A stretch of 64,000 bases of DNA from Bacillota bacterium. Lineage in GTDB: Bacteria; Bacillota; Clostridia; Peptostreptococcales; Anaerovoracaceae. The DNA is taken from contig JAUNQD010000001.1 in the NCBI GenBank assembly GCA_030536355.1, forward strand, positions 111,709 to 175,708, read 5' to 3'. Shown here in pieces: positions 16,739 through 25,606 of the stretch. A program made the position numbers and the translations under genes. The notes under the pieces were generated by a model, which saw only the letters and a program-made list of their open reading frames with translations, was not told the origin of the DNA and searched no databases. Every line of letters starts with the position of its first letter. The first letter of the stretch is position 1.

Positions 16739-17813
16739 ACGTCGTTCTCATGATTATATAAGCCAGGTATGCCACATACATGAGCAGCAGCAAAACTCCC
16801 CAGCTTCTTGTCAGTACTTGTTTTCTTGCAAGCGGTATCAGGACAACTAGACTTGCCGCTATGAGTATCATCAAGTCGTAGATGCTGAACATGGTTATTG
16901 CTATTGGATGGATCGCAGTCGACAAGCCCAGCACCAGCAACAGGTTGAATATATTAGAGCCTATCACATTACCTACTGCGATATCAGTTTCGCCTTTTAA
17001 TGCTGCCACTATGCTTATCACAAGTTCCGGAAGGGATGTACCGAGAGCGACTATCGTAAGTCCGATCAGTATCTCATCTATGCCAAAAGCTTCGGCTATT
17101 GTGGCCGCCGAATCGACTACCAGATCACCTCCGAGAATAATGCCCGCAAGACCGATGATCGACATGGCAACGCCTTTCGCCAGTGTCGGATCTTTCTTCT
17201 CGCTCTCTACCGAATCTTCAAACATGCTGATTTCATCCTCTTCCTTGCATACCAACTCACCGTCTTCATCTATGATGCATGCTCCGGGATCACCGACATC
17301 TGCTCCGCCATAATAGTCAGGGATAATTTCCCTGTTATGTTCTCTCATTGCTTTTTTCACTGTAAAAATCATGAACCCTGTGAAAACAGCAAGAAGTATG
17401 AGCCCATCTGCTCTGGATACTGTCCCTGCATTGAATAGCGATCCATCGGCACCGGCTCTGAGCCCCATCACAAGGAGCAATCCTGCCGCTGCAACAGACA
17501 GCGGATATTCGAATCTCAATATATCCCTTGATACCGGACATTCTTTTATCAAAGATGATGCGCCGAGGACCACAAGCAGATTGAATATGTTGGATCCTAT
17601 AGCATTTCCCACGGCAATACCGTTGGCTCCCGTCATTGCGGCAGTCACACTGATGGCTGCCTCCGGCATGCTTGTCCCGAAAGCTACTACAGTAAGCCCG
17701 ATAATAAATGTCGGGATTCCGAAGCGCTCAGCTATAGCCGAACTCCCCGAAATGAAGAGATCCGCGCCCTTTACGAGAAATACGAATCCGATTATAAGTA
17801 AAATATATTCCAT
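16737..17813 (-). CDS. Na+/Ca2+ exchanger (CaCA family, YrbG type)
   Basis: Membrane antiporter of 358 residues built from two inverted five-helix repeats. Each has the alpha-repeat signature: VVAFGTSMPEAAISVTAA with GNAIGSNIFNLLVVLG, and IVALGTSLPELVISIVAA with GNVIGSNIFNLLLVLG. The hydrophilic central loop (about 155-215) is acidic. It should exchange sodium (or potassium) for calcium across the cytoplasmic membrane. The ATG at 17813 follows GAGAGG. The upstream intergenic region carries unusual palindromes (17856-18035). Confidence 0.92.
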   Translation of the reverse strand: MEYILLIIGFVFLVKGADLFISGSSAIAERFGIPTFIIGLTVVAFGTSMPEAAISVTAAMTGANGIAVGNAIGSNIFNLLVVLGASSLIKECPVSRDILRFEYPLSVAAAGLLLVMGLRAGADGSLFNAGTVSRADGLILLAVFTGFMIFTVKKAMREHNREIIPDYYGGADVGDPGACIIDEDGELVCKEEDEISMFEDSVESEKKDPTLAKGVAMSIIGLAGIILGGDLVVDSAATIAEAFGIDEILIGLTIVALGTSLPELVISIVAALKGETDIAVGNVIGSNIFNLLLVLGLSTAIHPIAITMFSIYDLMILIAASLVVLIPLARKQVLTRSWGVLLLLMYVAYLAYIIMRTT

Positions 17814-17855
17814 CAAAACCTCTCCCTGTGACTCTGGTACAAACCATTATTTCCC

Positions 17856-18035
17856 TTTTTATGTATATGCTATTAAAAAATGCTTTCATATACATAAAAA
17901 AATTAGTGATACGATCATATTGCTAACCATATCACTAATATTTTGTCATTTTCGGCCTTATTTTACTCGTTTGTGCAATCTCGCATGAGCATTTTATGTA
18001 TATTTCCGCAAAGCACTCTGACATATACATAAAAT
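17856..18035. repeat. Cluster of three AT-rich inverted repeats
   Basis: Fills the gap between dapH and the exchanger gene. The first repeat pairs 17856-17869 with 17887-17900 (14 bp, TTTTTATGTATATG). The second pairs 17902-17911 with 17930-17939 (10 bp, ATTAGTGATA). The third pairs 17991-18003 with 18023-18035 (13 bp, ATTTTATGTATAT). The first and third share the stem TTTTATGTATAT and could also pair with each other, so the whole block has repeat-like ends. It may combine the dap operon terminator, exchanger promoter control, or a small mobile repeat. Confidence 0.7.
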
Positions 18036-18048
18036 CGCATCCTTACAC

Positions 18049-18741
18049 TTACAGCTTTCTCAGCAAATCCACCACTTCAATCTTGTCTGCTGCAGTATCA
18101 GCAACAGCTTTGATAACGCGTGCAGGCACTCCCGCAACAACTACACCTTCAGGCACGTCTTCTACAACTACGGCTCCGGCAGCTACGACAGATCCGCGCC
18201 CCACACGGCAGCCTTCCAGCACTACTGCATTGGCACCGATAACAACGTCGTCTTCAATCACGACAGGCTGTGCACTAGGTGGCTCGATAACACCTGCCAG
18301 CACAGTCCCTGCACCGATATGGCAGTTGTTTCCCACCATAGCTCTGCCTCCGAGGATCGCTCCCATATCTACCATGGTTCCCGAACCGATTACTGCACCG
18401 ATATTGATAACAGCACCCATCATGATAACGGCATTGTCGCCGATCTCGACTTTCTCACGAATTATGGCACCCGGCTCTATACGCGCCTTGATATCCTTGA
18501 GATCCAGCATTGGGATCGCAGAATTTCTGGCGTCATTCTCAACGATATAATCCTCTATCTTGTCTGCATTTTCCTCTAAGATAGATTTCACATCTGCCCA
18601 GTCGCCGAACACTATCTTATCTCCCGCGCCAAAGACACGACATCCCGCATAATCAACAGGAGCCTTTTCCTTGACGTAGACTTTTACCGGGGTCTTTTTC
18701 TCGGCGTTACCGATATATTCGATCAATTTCCTTGCATCCAT
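18049..18741 (-). CDS. dapH: Tetrahydrodipicolinate N-acetyltransferase
   Basis: Acetyl-CoA-dependent step of the acetylase branch of lysine/diaminopimelate synthesis. 230 residues; a short N-terminal domain ([20 protein letters not shown]) is followed by a left-handed beta-helix of hexapeptide repeats (about residues 90-195, e.g. [20 protein letters not shown]) and a C-terminal helix. The ATG at 18741 is chosen over 18774 because it matches the family N-terminus and has GGAAGG upstream. Last gene of dapF-dapA-dapB-dapH. Confidence 0.93.
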   Translation of the reverse strand: MDARKLIEYIGNAEKKTPVKVYVKEKAPVDYAGCRVFGAGDKIVFGDWADVKSILEENADKIEDYIVENDARNSAIPMLDLKDIKARIEPGAIIREKVEIGDNAVIMMGAVINIGAVIGSGTMVDMGAILGGRAMVGNNCHIGAGTVLAGVIEPPSAQPVVIEDDVVIGANAVVLEGCRVGRGSVVAAGAVVVEDVPEGVVVAGVPARVIKAVADTAADKIEVVDLLRKL

Positions 18742-18789
18742 CTTTAGTATTCCTTCCAAGTCAGCCGCTTCCACGAGTCGGCATAATTC

Positions 18790-19509
18790 TTATCCGAAAA
18801 GTATATCTTCCATTGTGTAGTATCCAACTTCCGCATCTTTCGCAAAGGCTGCAGCTTTCAAGGCTCCCGCCGCAAAGATCTTCTTAGAGCCCGCTCTATG
18901 CTTCACTTCGATGATCTCGTCTTCTCCGGCATAGATCACTGTGTGCTCTCCCGCAACAGTGCCGCCCCTGAGCGTATGTACGGCGATCTCATGTCCGCGC
19001 TTTCTCATGCCTTCTCTGCCGTAAACGTGGTCGTACTTGCCTTCACCGTCAGCCGCTGCCAGCAGCATCTTTGCCGTGCCGCTAGGAGCATCCAGCTTCT
19101 TGTTGTGATGCATCTCAACGATCTCGATATCAAAGGCATCTTCAAGTATCGGTGTGATCTCAGCGATGACCCTCTTCATAACATTGACGCCAAGCGAATA
19201 GTTTGCGGAAAAAACTGTAGGCACTTTCTTAGCCAGCTCATCGATCTTAGCCAGATGCTCTTCTTCAAGCCCTGTAGTTGCGATGACTGCAGGAACTCCG
19301 TTAGCCTCACAATATCCGCACAGCATATCAAGATTCGCAGGATGGCTGAAATCTATAACAACATCAGGCTTATCCAAATCTTCCAGCGTCTCTCCGTTCA
19401 GTGGTTCCACTACGCCTATAAGTTCATACCCCTCTTTTTCCTCTGTCATCTGTGACAGCACTTTTCCCATGGCTCCGCCGCCAAGGACGGCAACTCTTAT
19501 GTTTTCCAT
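18790..19509 (-). CDS. dapB: 4-hydroxy-tetrahydrodipicolinate reductase
   Basis: NAD(P)H-dependent reductase of the diaminopimelate pathway, 239 residues. Nucleotide motif VAVLGGGAMGKVL at 6-18; substrate-binding motif EIVEMHHNKKLDAPSGTAK (about 131-149) with the catalytic His and Lys. Somewhat shorter than E. coli DapB (273). The ribosome site is AAAGG. In the dap operon, 48 bases before dapH. Confidence 0.96.
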   Translation of the reverse strand: MENIRVAVLGGGAMGKVLSQMTEEKEGYELIGVVEPLNGETLEDLDKPDVVIDFSHPANLDMLCGYCEANGVPAVIATTGLEEEHLAKIDELAKKVPTVFSANYSLGVNVMKRVIAEITPILEDAFDIEIVEMHHNKKLDAPSGTAKMLLAAADGEGKYDHVYGREGMRKRGHEIAVHTLRGGTVAGEHTVIYAGEDEIIEVKHRAGSKKIFAAGALKAAAFAKDAEVGYYTMEDILFG

Positions 19510-19573
19510 TTTTAGCCCTTTCTATTACTGCTCGCCTGCACTTTGAAGCACAGCGCCTTTTACATAAAAATAG

Positions 19574-19593
19574 AGGACTGCTTCCGCAGTCCT
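19574..19593 (-). terminator. Hairpin between dapA and dapB
   Basis: An 8-bp stem AGGACTGC / GCAGTCCT with a GGAA loop, then CTATTTTTATG on the minus strand, just past the dapA stop. The T-tract is interrupted, so partial termination inside the operon is likely. Confidence 0.6.
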
Positions 19594-19601
19594 TATCTTA
19601 C

Positions 19602-20477
19602 TTACAGAAGACCCAGCTTTTCAAGCTCGCCCCTAAGTACCGCTCTGTTCTTTTCTTCCATAGGATAAAGCGGCAGTCTGTATCCTCCTGCACCGAGGCC
19701 CAGCATGTTCATTGCTTCTTTAACAGGGATAGGGTTAGTTTCTATGAATAATGCATTGATCAGATCCATGTATTTGATCTGCAGTTCTCTTGCCTTGACA
19801 AAGTCTCCTTCAAGTGCAGCAGCAGCCATGTCGTGAGATACTCCCGGCAGGATATTTGCCAGAACGGAGATCACTCCGCCGCCGCCCAGTGACATGAGGG
19901 GAACATTGATATCGTCATTTCCGGAGTAAATAGTGAAGTTGTCATCTATCAGCTTGGAGAACTTGGAAACAAGTGACATATCACCGCTCGCTTCCTTGAT
20001 ACCAACGATATTCTTGTGCTTACATACAGCTTCCAAAACTTCGTAGCTGATGCTGATACCTGTTCTTGCAGGTACATTATAAAGGATTATAGGTGTATTC
20101 ACAGCGTCTGCAACTGTCAGGAAATGCTGTATCATGCCCTGTTTGTTTGCCTTGTTGTAGTATGGTGAGATCACCAGAAGTGCGTCAGCACCCATTTTCT
20201 CATATTTGAGACTTGTTTCAACTGCCTTCGCTGTATTGTTGGATCCGCTTCCAACAACTACAGGTATCCTTCCTGCCACCTGTTCGATGGCTATCCTTAC
20301 GATCTCATCCTCTTCTTCTGTTGTGAGTGTCGGAGTTTCCGCTGTAGTACCCAGCACTAGGATAGCATCTGTTCCTTCCTGGACATGCCATTCCACCAGC
20401 TCTCTCACTCTCTTGAAATCTACACTTCCATCTTCAGTAAAAGGTGTTACCAGTGCAACCATTGATCCTTTTATCAT
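19602..20477 (-). CDS. dapA: 4-hydroxy-tetrahydrodipicolinate synthase
   Basis: Condenses pyruvate with aspartate semialdehyde. 291 residues, TIM barrel. The start region MIKGSMVALVTPF, GTTAETPTLT (substrate threonines), YYNKANKQGMIQHF (Tyr of the proton relay) and the Schiff-base lysine in IVGIKEASGD (about residue 161) are all present. Ribosome site AAAGGAG. Second gene of the dap operon. Confidence 0.97.
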   Translation of the reverse strand: MIKGSMVALVTPFTEDGSVDFKRVRELVEWHVQEGTDAILVLGTTAETPTLTTEEEDEIVRIAIEQVAGRIPVVVGSGSNNTAKAVETSLKYEKMGADALLVISPYYNKANKQGMIQHFLTVADAVNTPIILYNVPARTGISISYEVLEAVCKHKNIVGIKEASGDMSLVSKFSKLIDDNFTIYSGNDDINVPLMSLGGGGVISVLANILPGVSHDMAAAALEGDFVKARELQIKYMDLINALFIETNPIPVKEAMNMLGLGAGGYRLPLYPMEEKNRAVLRGELEKLGLL

Positions 20478-20503
20478 TTCGTCACCTTCTCCTTTCTTAA
20501 ACC

Positions 20504-21361
20504 CTAAACCAGAGTTCCTTTTGCTATTTTAACTGACGGGCCTTCCATAAATACGCTGCCGTCATCTTCAAGTTCGATGTTCAAACTACCTAGCTGTAGT
20601 ATAACCTCTACAGGCGAATTACACAAGCCCTGCATATCAGCAACTACCGCTGTGGCGCAGGCTCCCGTACCGCATGCCAAAGTCATTCCCACGCCTCTTT
20701 CATAGGTCTTCATCTCCACGGTATTTTCATCGATCACTTTCACGAAGTTCACATTGGTCTTTTCAGTATATGCAGGGTGCTCACAAAGTTCCTTTCCCAC
20801 ATATTCTATGTCGAAGCTGTCATAATCGTCCACGAAAACAACTGTATGAACAGTCCCCATAAACAGGCTGTTGACAGTCCATTTACTGCCGTCTGATATC
20901 TCCAGCACCTGCTTCATAAAATCACTGCGCTCCGACTTTACCGCTATTGCTGCAGGTTCATATATCGGCCTTCCCATATTTATCCTTGCCATGAAGGGTT
21001 CACGAGATGTCACTTCCACGATCATATCCCCCGCCAGTGTTTTCACAACGTATGAAAGCTCTTCGCGGATCCCCTCTTCCTGACAAAAGTAGGCGAAACA
21101 TCTTATCCCGTTGCCGCACATCGGGGCACGGCTGCCGTCCATGTTATAAAACACCATTTCCAGCTGCGGTTCTTCTCTGACGATAATGAGTCCGTCTGCC
21201 CCGATTCCGGTATTTATGTCACAGGCTTTCTGTGCAAAGGCCGGGTATTCGTTTCCCTCGAGGTCTGCATCATTGCCGAGGGCAAGATATTCCAGCAGCT
21301 CGTGTTCTTTTACCATCACGAAATTGTTGCCGCATCCATGATATTTTGAAAAGTTCAGCAT
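20504..21361 (-). CDS. dapF: Diaminopimelate epimerase
   Basis: Converts LL- to meso-diaminopimelate. 285 residues starting MLNFSKYHGCGNNFVMVKE. The two catalytic cysteines are in MCGNGIRCFAYF (about residue 75) and LACGTGACATAV (about 220). The ATG at 21361 matches the family N-terminus; an extension to 21379 lacks a good ribosome site. First gene of the operon; no lysine riboswitch is visible in the short upstream gap. Confidence 0.96.
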   Translation of the reverse strand: MLNFSKYHGCGNNFVMVKEHELLEYLALGNDADLEGNEYPAFAQKACDINTGIGADGLIIVREEPQLEMVFYNMDGSRAPMCGNGIRCFAYFCQEEGIREELSYVVKTLAGDMIVEVTSREPFMARINMGRPIYEPAAIAVKSERSDFMKQVLEISDGSKWTVNSLFMGTVHTVVFVDDYDSFDIEYVGKELCEHPAYTEKTNVNFVKVIDENTVEMKTYERGVGMTLACGTGACATAVVADMQGLCNSPVEVILQLGSLNIELEDDGSVFMEGPSVKIAKGTLV

Positions 21362-21464
21362 TTCTTTTCTGCCTTTCATGATTAGAATTATTTCTTAATA
21401 TTCTTTATATTTCTATTCCCTCATATATTACTAAAAAAAAGTGAAGATAACAAGGAGGATGCCA

Positions 21465-22358
21465 ATGGATTTTTCAAAAGTTACCAAGAGCCCTGTCATT
21501 TTGAAGGAAGAAAACAGACATTACGCTCTTGATCCATCAAAAGAAATGCGAGGCTTTATCAAACTGGCTTACGATGACGATAAATGCCTCATAATAGTCA
21601 TAATGGAAAATGTGAAATTTTTCCCCAAAGGAGAATATGTTTACAAGCTGGTGCTTGCAGGCACAAAAAATGAACGCCGCAGATATCATTTAGTAGGTAA
21701 TATCTCTCTGTCTGCATACGGCAAAGGAGAGGCTAGCTTTCGTGTCAATCCGGCAGATCTTGATGGCTGCGGGACCTCTCTCAAAGATTATTCCATGGCC
21801 ATCATCGCCGCCATGTCTACAGTCAACTGTCATGAAGCCCTGCATCCTGTTCTCAAAGGACCATTTGAACTGCCTAAGCCTGCTGCAGCCATTCATGACA
21901 GTGATAATTTCGTTCCCAAGAATTTCAATGGATTCTACAACCGAGTCGTTCTTGACAACTGTATCGAAATAAGCAAGCAGCAGGATCGCTTCGCAGATAT
22001 CCTGCCTTTTGCAGACGACCCGATGAAAGCAAGCTGGAAAAAAATAACCGCACCTGATATTTTCCCCATGGTGGCGCCCGGCGCCAAAGCACCGATAAAG
22101 CAGTACGGACATTTTTTATGGGGATATAATGACAACCATTACTTTCTGGCAGTTCCCGGAAGGTTCCTTCCTGATGAACAGCCTGACAAAGGAAAGAGTG
22201 GATTTACCTTCTGGCAGCCTATCCTCGGCATGGAGAAAGATGCGGTAGATATTTCGATATCCGTTGAAGAAAGACGAAAGAATATCTATGGCTACTGGAT
22301 ATGCGCCGTCAACAGATATAATGGGCATATTGAGGAAATTCCCTTGATAGAAGATTAA
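21465..22358 (+). CDS. Conserved hypothetical protein, 297 residues
   Basis: Not recognised as a named family. Soluble, no signal peptide or transmembrane segment. N-terminal half (FIKLAYDDDKCLIIVIMEN to about residue 120) reads like an all-beta domain. After a linker (about 130-160) the C-terminal half contains LPFADDPMKASWKKITAPD, GHFLWGYNDNHYFLAVPGRF and a Trp-rich end. The start at 21465 has AAGGAGG six bases before it. It is divergent from dapF and 24 bases before tadA. Confidence 0.75.
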   Translation: MDFSKVTKSPVILKEENRHYALDPSKEMRGFIKLAYDDDKCLIIVIMENVKFFPKGEYVYKLVLAGTKNERRRYHLVGNISLSAYGKGEASFRVNPADLDGCGTSLKDYSMAIIAAMSTVNCHEALHPVLKGPFELPKPAAAIHDSDNFVPKNFNGFYNRVVLDNCIEISKQQDRFADILPFADDPMKASWKKITAPDIFPMVAPGAKAPIKQYGHFLWGYNDNHYFLAVPGRFLPDEQPDKGKSGFTFWQPILGMEKDAVDISISVEERRKNIYGYWICAVNRYNGHIEEIPLIED

Positions 22359-22382
22359 AAGTGTGATAGGATTGTAAGGTAT

Positions 22383-22850
22383 ATGAGAAAGTATATGCAA
22401 GCAGCTCTTGAGGAAGCTAAAAAGGCGGCTGATCTGGGAGAAGTTCCTATCGGCGCTGTAATAGTGAAGGACGGCGAGATCATCTCACGCGGTCATAATC
22501 TGGTGGAAACTTCCAAGGACCCTACGGCCCACGCAGAAATGCTGGCCATAAGGGCAGCGGCAAAGAAACTGGGTGGCTGGAGACTTCTCGGATGTCAAAT
22601 GTTCGTGACTGCCGAACCTTGCAGCATGTGTGCAGGAGCCATCGTATGGTCACGTATCGAGAAACTCTACATAGGCACCATGGATCCCAAATCCGGTGCA
22701 TGCGGATCGATATTCAACATACCTCAGGAAAGCAAACTTAATCACTACACAGACATTGAAATCGGATTGATGCAGGAAGAATGCAGCTGCATAATGAAAG
22801 ATTTTTTTAAACAATTAAGAAAAAAGAAGTCGGAGGAAAAACAGCAATGA
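22383..22850 (+). CDS. tadA: tRNA-specific adenosine deaminase
   Basis: Deaminates the wobble adenosine of tRNA-Arg(ACG) to inosine. 155 residues with both zinc motifs: AHAEMLAIR (catalytic HAE, about residue 53) and AEPCSMCAGAIVWS (PCxxC, about 83). An internal ATG at 22395 fits the family N-terminus equally well. The stop overlaps the next start by four bases (ATGA), coupling it to the membrane protein gene. Confidence 0.95.
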   Translation: MRKYMQAALEEAKKAADLGEVPIGAVIVKDGEIISRGHNLVETSKDPTAHAEMLAIRAAAKKLGGWRLLGCQMFVTAEPCSMCAGAIVWSRIEKLYIGTMDPKSGACGSIFNIPQESKLNHYTDIEIGLMQEECSCIMKDFFKQLRKKKSEEKQQ

Positions 22851-23758
22851 AAAGAATAGGCGCTCTGGTTTGCCTGATGATAATGATGGTGTCCGTTCTG
22901 GCACCGGCAAGCTTCGCGGCAAATGAAACAGACTCACAGAAAACAGGATTCGCTATCGAACAGTCTGTACCACATGATAAGGATAAAGGCGTTTCAGTAG
23001 AAAACCTTTCAGTGAAGATCTACTTCAACAAGGACGTAATGCCTGCCAACGAAGAAGTGAAGAGAGCTAATGACAAGCAGTTCAAGCTGACAGATAAGAA
23101 TGGCAAGAACGTTCCTATCAAGGTTTATTACAGTGATAAAGAAGAAGGCCTGCTGATGGTAGTTTCCAACGTTAGAAGTAAGGAAGCCAGAAAAGCCAAC
23201 AGCATTATCCAGGGCGACATGAATTATACACTGACTATCGGCAAGAATCTGAGAGCTGCAGACGGCAGCAAGCTGGGCGAGACAGAAACTATCAGCTTCA
23301 AAACTCTGGACCAGCAGAAATCAACAAAAGTATATATGATCCTGATGGCAGTTATGATGGTTGGTATGGTGGTATTCACAACTAAGTCCGCTAAAAAGGC
23401 CGCCGAAAAGGAAAGTCAGGATTCCGGTAAGACTCAGACTGTAAATCCATATAAGGAAGCTAAGCGTACAGGTAAGTCTGTAGAAGAAATCGTTGCGAAG
23501 GATAAGCAGAGAAAGGCTAAGGAAGCCGAAGCTCTCGCCAAGAAGAAGGCTGCTGAAGCTGAAATCATGGCTGAACTGGAAAGAGAAGCTGCTGAAGAAG
23601 CTGCACCTTCCGGCAAGAGAGTATCAGGTCCAAGACCAATCTCCGCAGCAGGAAGCGAATACAAAGTAAAAGTTGTTAAGACACAGCCTGAAAAGAAACC
23701 TTCAACAAACCCTAAGAATCAGACCGGCAAGAAAAAGAATTCAAAGGGCAAGAAATAA
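22847..23758 (+). CDS. Secreted/membrane protein with an Ig-like (Big_5/SbsA-type) domain
   Basis: 303 residues. Signal peptide 1-24 (ending ASFAA), then an extracellular Ig-like domain about 25-155 (SVPHDKDKGVSVENLSVKIYF, the usual start of this fold). A transmembrane helix follows (about 163-181, MILMAVMMVGMVVF), then a cytoplasmic tail very rich in Lys, Glu and Ala with coiled-coil character (about 195-250) and a basic C-terminus. It overlaps tadA by four bases. Role unknown; a cell-envelope sensor or scaffold is plausible. Confidence 0.75.
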   Translation: MKRIGALVCLMIMMVSVLAPASFAANETDSQKTGFAIEQSVPHDKDKGVSVENLSVKIYFNKDVMPANEEVKRANDKQFKLTDKNGKNVPIKVYYSDKEEGLLMVVSNVRSKEARKANSIIQGDMNYTLTIGKNLRAADGSKLGETETISFKTLDQQKSTKVYMILMAVMMVGMVVFTTKSAKKAAEKESQDSGKTQTVNPYKEAKRTGKSVEEIVAKDKQRKAKEAEALAKKKAAEAEIMAELEREAAEEAAPSGKRVSGPRPISAAGSEYKVKVVKTQPEKKPSTNPKNQTGKKKNSKGKK

Positions 23759-23767
23759 TGATCATAG

Positions 23768-23800
23768 CGAGTGAGTCTTCGGGCTCACTCGTTTCGTTTA
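23768..23800 (+). terminator. Terminator after the Ig-like membrane protein gene
   Basis: An 8-bp stem CGAGTGAG / CTCACTCG with an 8-nt loop, followed by TTTCGTTT, shortly after the stop at 23758. Confidence 0.75.
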
Positions 23801-23845
23801 TATTCTGTACTTGCCGCTATCACACCGCCCACGGAGGTGAACCGT

Positions 23846-24811
23846 ATGAAAAAAATCGAAATCAAGGCTTTTGCTAAAATCAATCTGACGCTTGATGTAC
23901 TTGGTATTCTCGACAACGGATACCATGAACTTTCGATGGTAATGCAGCAGATCCTGCTTTGTGACGATGTCCTTGTCAAGTGGACTGAGGCGCAAAGCGC
24001 AGACAAGGGCTCTGCTGGGGACCCTGTCGATGCCGGCATCAAGATACAGCTGTCTACGAACCGCAAATTTTTACCTACTGATGATCGTAATCTGGCATAC
24101 AGAGCAGCTGCCCTTATGGCAGAAAAATACGGCAAAGACAAAAACGGAACCATACGCATAGATATCAAAAAACGCATTCCTGTAGCCGCAGGCCTTGCAG
24201 GAGGAAGCAGTAATGCTGCTGCAGTTCTCCATGCAGTAAACAAGCTTTGGGACCTGGGCCTGGACGTAGCTGCACTTTGCGATATAGGTAAAACTCTGGG
24301 CTCCGATATCCCGTTCTGCATCATGGGCCAGGCTGCCGGAAACGACGTCCTCAAGGATGATTTCCGATATGACCCTCTCAGTTGTCACTGCGCTCTCGCC
24401 ACCGGAACAGGCACCGACTTGAAGCCGATCACAGGACTTAAGAGCCATCTGGTCCTCAGCAAGCCTAATATCGGTGTATCAACTGCGGAGGTTTATCAGG
24501 GAATAGATAATATGATAATCACCGAGCATCCCGATAACGATGCCATGATCAAAGCTTTAGCTGAAAATGATACTAAAGTCTTAAAGAAAAATCTCATCAA
24601 CGTACTTGAAAATTTCACGTTAAACCATTATCCTATAGTTATGTATACAAAGAACATTCTACAGGAGCTGTGTTCTACCGGCTGCGTACTCATGAGCGGC
24701 AGTGGGCCTACTGTATTTGGGCTTTGCAGGAATATCGGCGAGTCAAAAGCTATTTGCGAGAAAATGCTTGAACATAATAGAGAAAGCTTTTGGACCAGAA
24801 CAACTTGGTAA
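23846..24811 (+). CDS. ispE: 4-diphosphocytidyl-2-C-methyl-D-erythritol kinase
   Basis: GHMP kinase of the non-mevalonate isoprenoid pathway. 321 residues. N-terminal KAFAKINLTLDVLG, ATP loop VAAGLAGGSSNAAAVL (about 113-128), LGSDIPFCI, and C-terminal MSGSGPTVFGL (about 293-303). The ATG at 23846 follows GGAGG; the 25-codon extension upstream runs through the terminator at 23768 and is rejected. Followed by the GntR gene after 12 bases. Confidence 0.95.
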   Translation: MKKIEIKAFAKINLTLDVLGILDNGYHELSMVMQQILLCDDVLVKWTEAQSADKGSAGDPVDAGIKIQLSTNRKFLPTDDRNLAYRAAALMAEKYGKDKNGTIRIDIKKRIPVAAGLAGGSSNAAAVLHAVNKLWDLGLDVAALCDIGKTLGSDIPFCIMGQAAGNDVLKDDFRYDPLSCHCALATGTGTDLKPITGLKSHLVLSKPNIGVSTAEVYQGIDNMIITEHPDNDAMIKALAENDTKVLKKNLINVLENFTLNHYPIVMYTKNILQELCSTGCVLMSGSGPTVFGLCRNIGESKAICEKMLEHNRESFWTRTTW

Positions 24812-24823
24812 GGGGAGAGAACA

Positions 24824-25495
24824 ATGTTGAATTTTGATATCCAGAACCATAAGCCTCTTAGAGAGATGGTTTATGAAGAATTAAAAATGCAGATACTCAC
24901 AGGTAAAATCGTGCCGGGAACAAGAATGATGGAAGTCGATCTAGCCAATGAGATCGGTGTGAGCAGAACACCTATAAGAGAAGCCATCAGAAAGCTGGAA
25001 AAGGAAGGACTTGTGACCATCGAGCCAAGACGCGGTGCCTATGCATCCCAGATCTCAACAGAAGATATGGTGGAGATCCTGGAAGTTCGTCAAAACATGG
25101 AAGGTCTTGCCGCATTTTTCGCTGCATCAAGAATGAGCTCTGATCAACTGGCTGAACTCAAAGAAGTTTCCAAGTCTTACGACGAAGCTGTGCAGTCAGG
25201 AAACATGCAGGATATGATCAAGTACGATACTCGCTTCCATCGTATCATCGTAGAATCCTGTAATAACAAGGTCCTCGTTCAGATGATCGAACAGCTGCAG
25301 GAACTGGTTCTCCGATTCAGATATATCTACTACGACAACTTCCGAAGAGCAGAGAACATGCCTGATGAGCACTTTGCTATCTTAAACGCCATCGAAACAG
25401 GAAATGCGGAAGTGGCAAGAGCTGCAGCAGATATACATATCGACAGACTTAAAGAACTTGTTATCAGAGAAGGTGTACAGCAAAGACACGTATAA
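24824..25495 (+). CDS. GntR-family regulator, FadR subfamily
   Basis: 223 residues. The N-terminal winged helix (about 8-75) includes MMEVDLANEIGVSRTPIREAIRKLEKEGLV, the GntR signature. The C-terminal FCD helical domain has the usual metal/effector ligands (Asp in KYDTRFHRIIVE, then EHFAILNAIETG with AADIHIDRL). The effector is unpredictable. The neighbours give no strong clue; it is cotranscribed with ispE. Confidence 0.9.
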   Translation: MLNFDIQNHKPLREMVYEELKMQILTGKIVPGTRMMEVDLANEIGVSRTPIREAIRKLEKEGLVTIEPRRGAYASQISTEDMVEILEVRQNMEGLAAFFAASRMSSDQLAELKEVSKSYDEAVQSGNMQDMIKYDTRFHRIIVESCNNKVLVQMIEQLQELVLRFRYIYYDNFRRAENMPDEHFAILNAIETGNAEVARAAADIHIDRLKELVIREGVQQRHV

Positions 25496-25525
25496 GCTTT
25501 GGTCCGAGAACCGTAACGAAACTTT

Positions 25526-25556
25526 GACCCTGTTTAATAAACAGGGTCTTTTTTTA
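25526..25556 (+). terminator. Terminator of ispE-gntR
   Basis: A 10-bp stem GACCCTGTTT / AAACAGGGTC, 3-nt loop, followed by a long T-run. Confidence 0.93.
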
Positions 25557-25606
25557 TGTCCTTTTGAATATTCTTTATGAGGAATACTAAAAGGAGGTCC
25601 CACCCG

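Noticed and set aside
20504..21440. Lysine riboswitch before dapF
   Set aside because: Only about 80 bases separate dapF from the divergent gene, without the conserved lysine-aptamer core.
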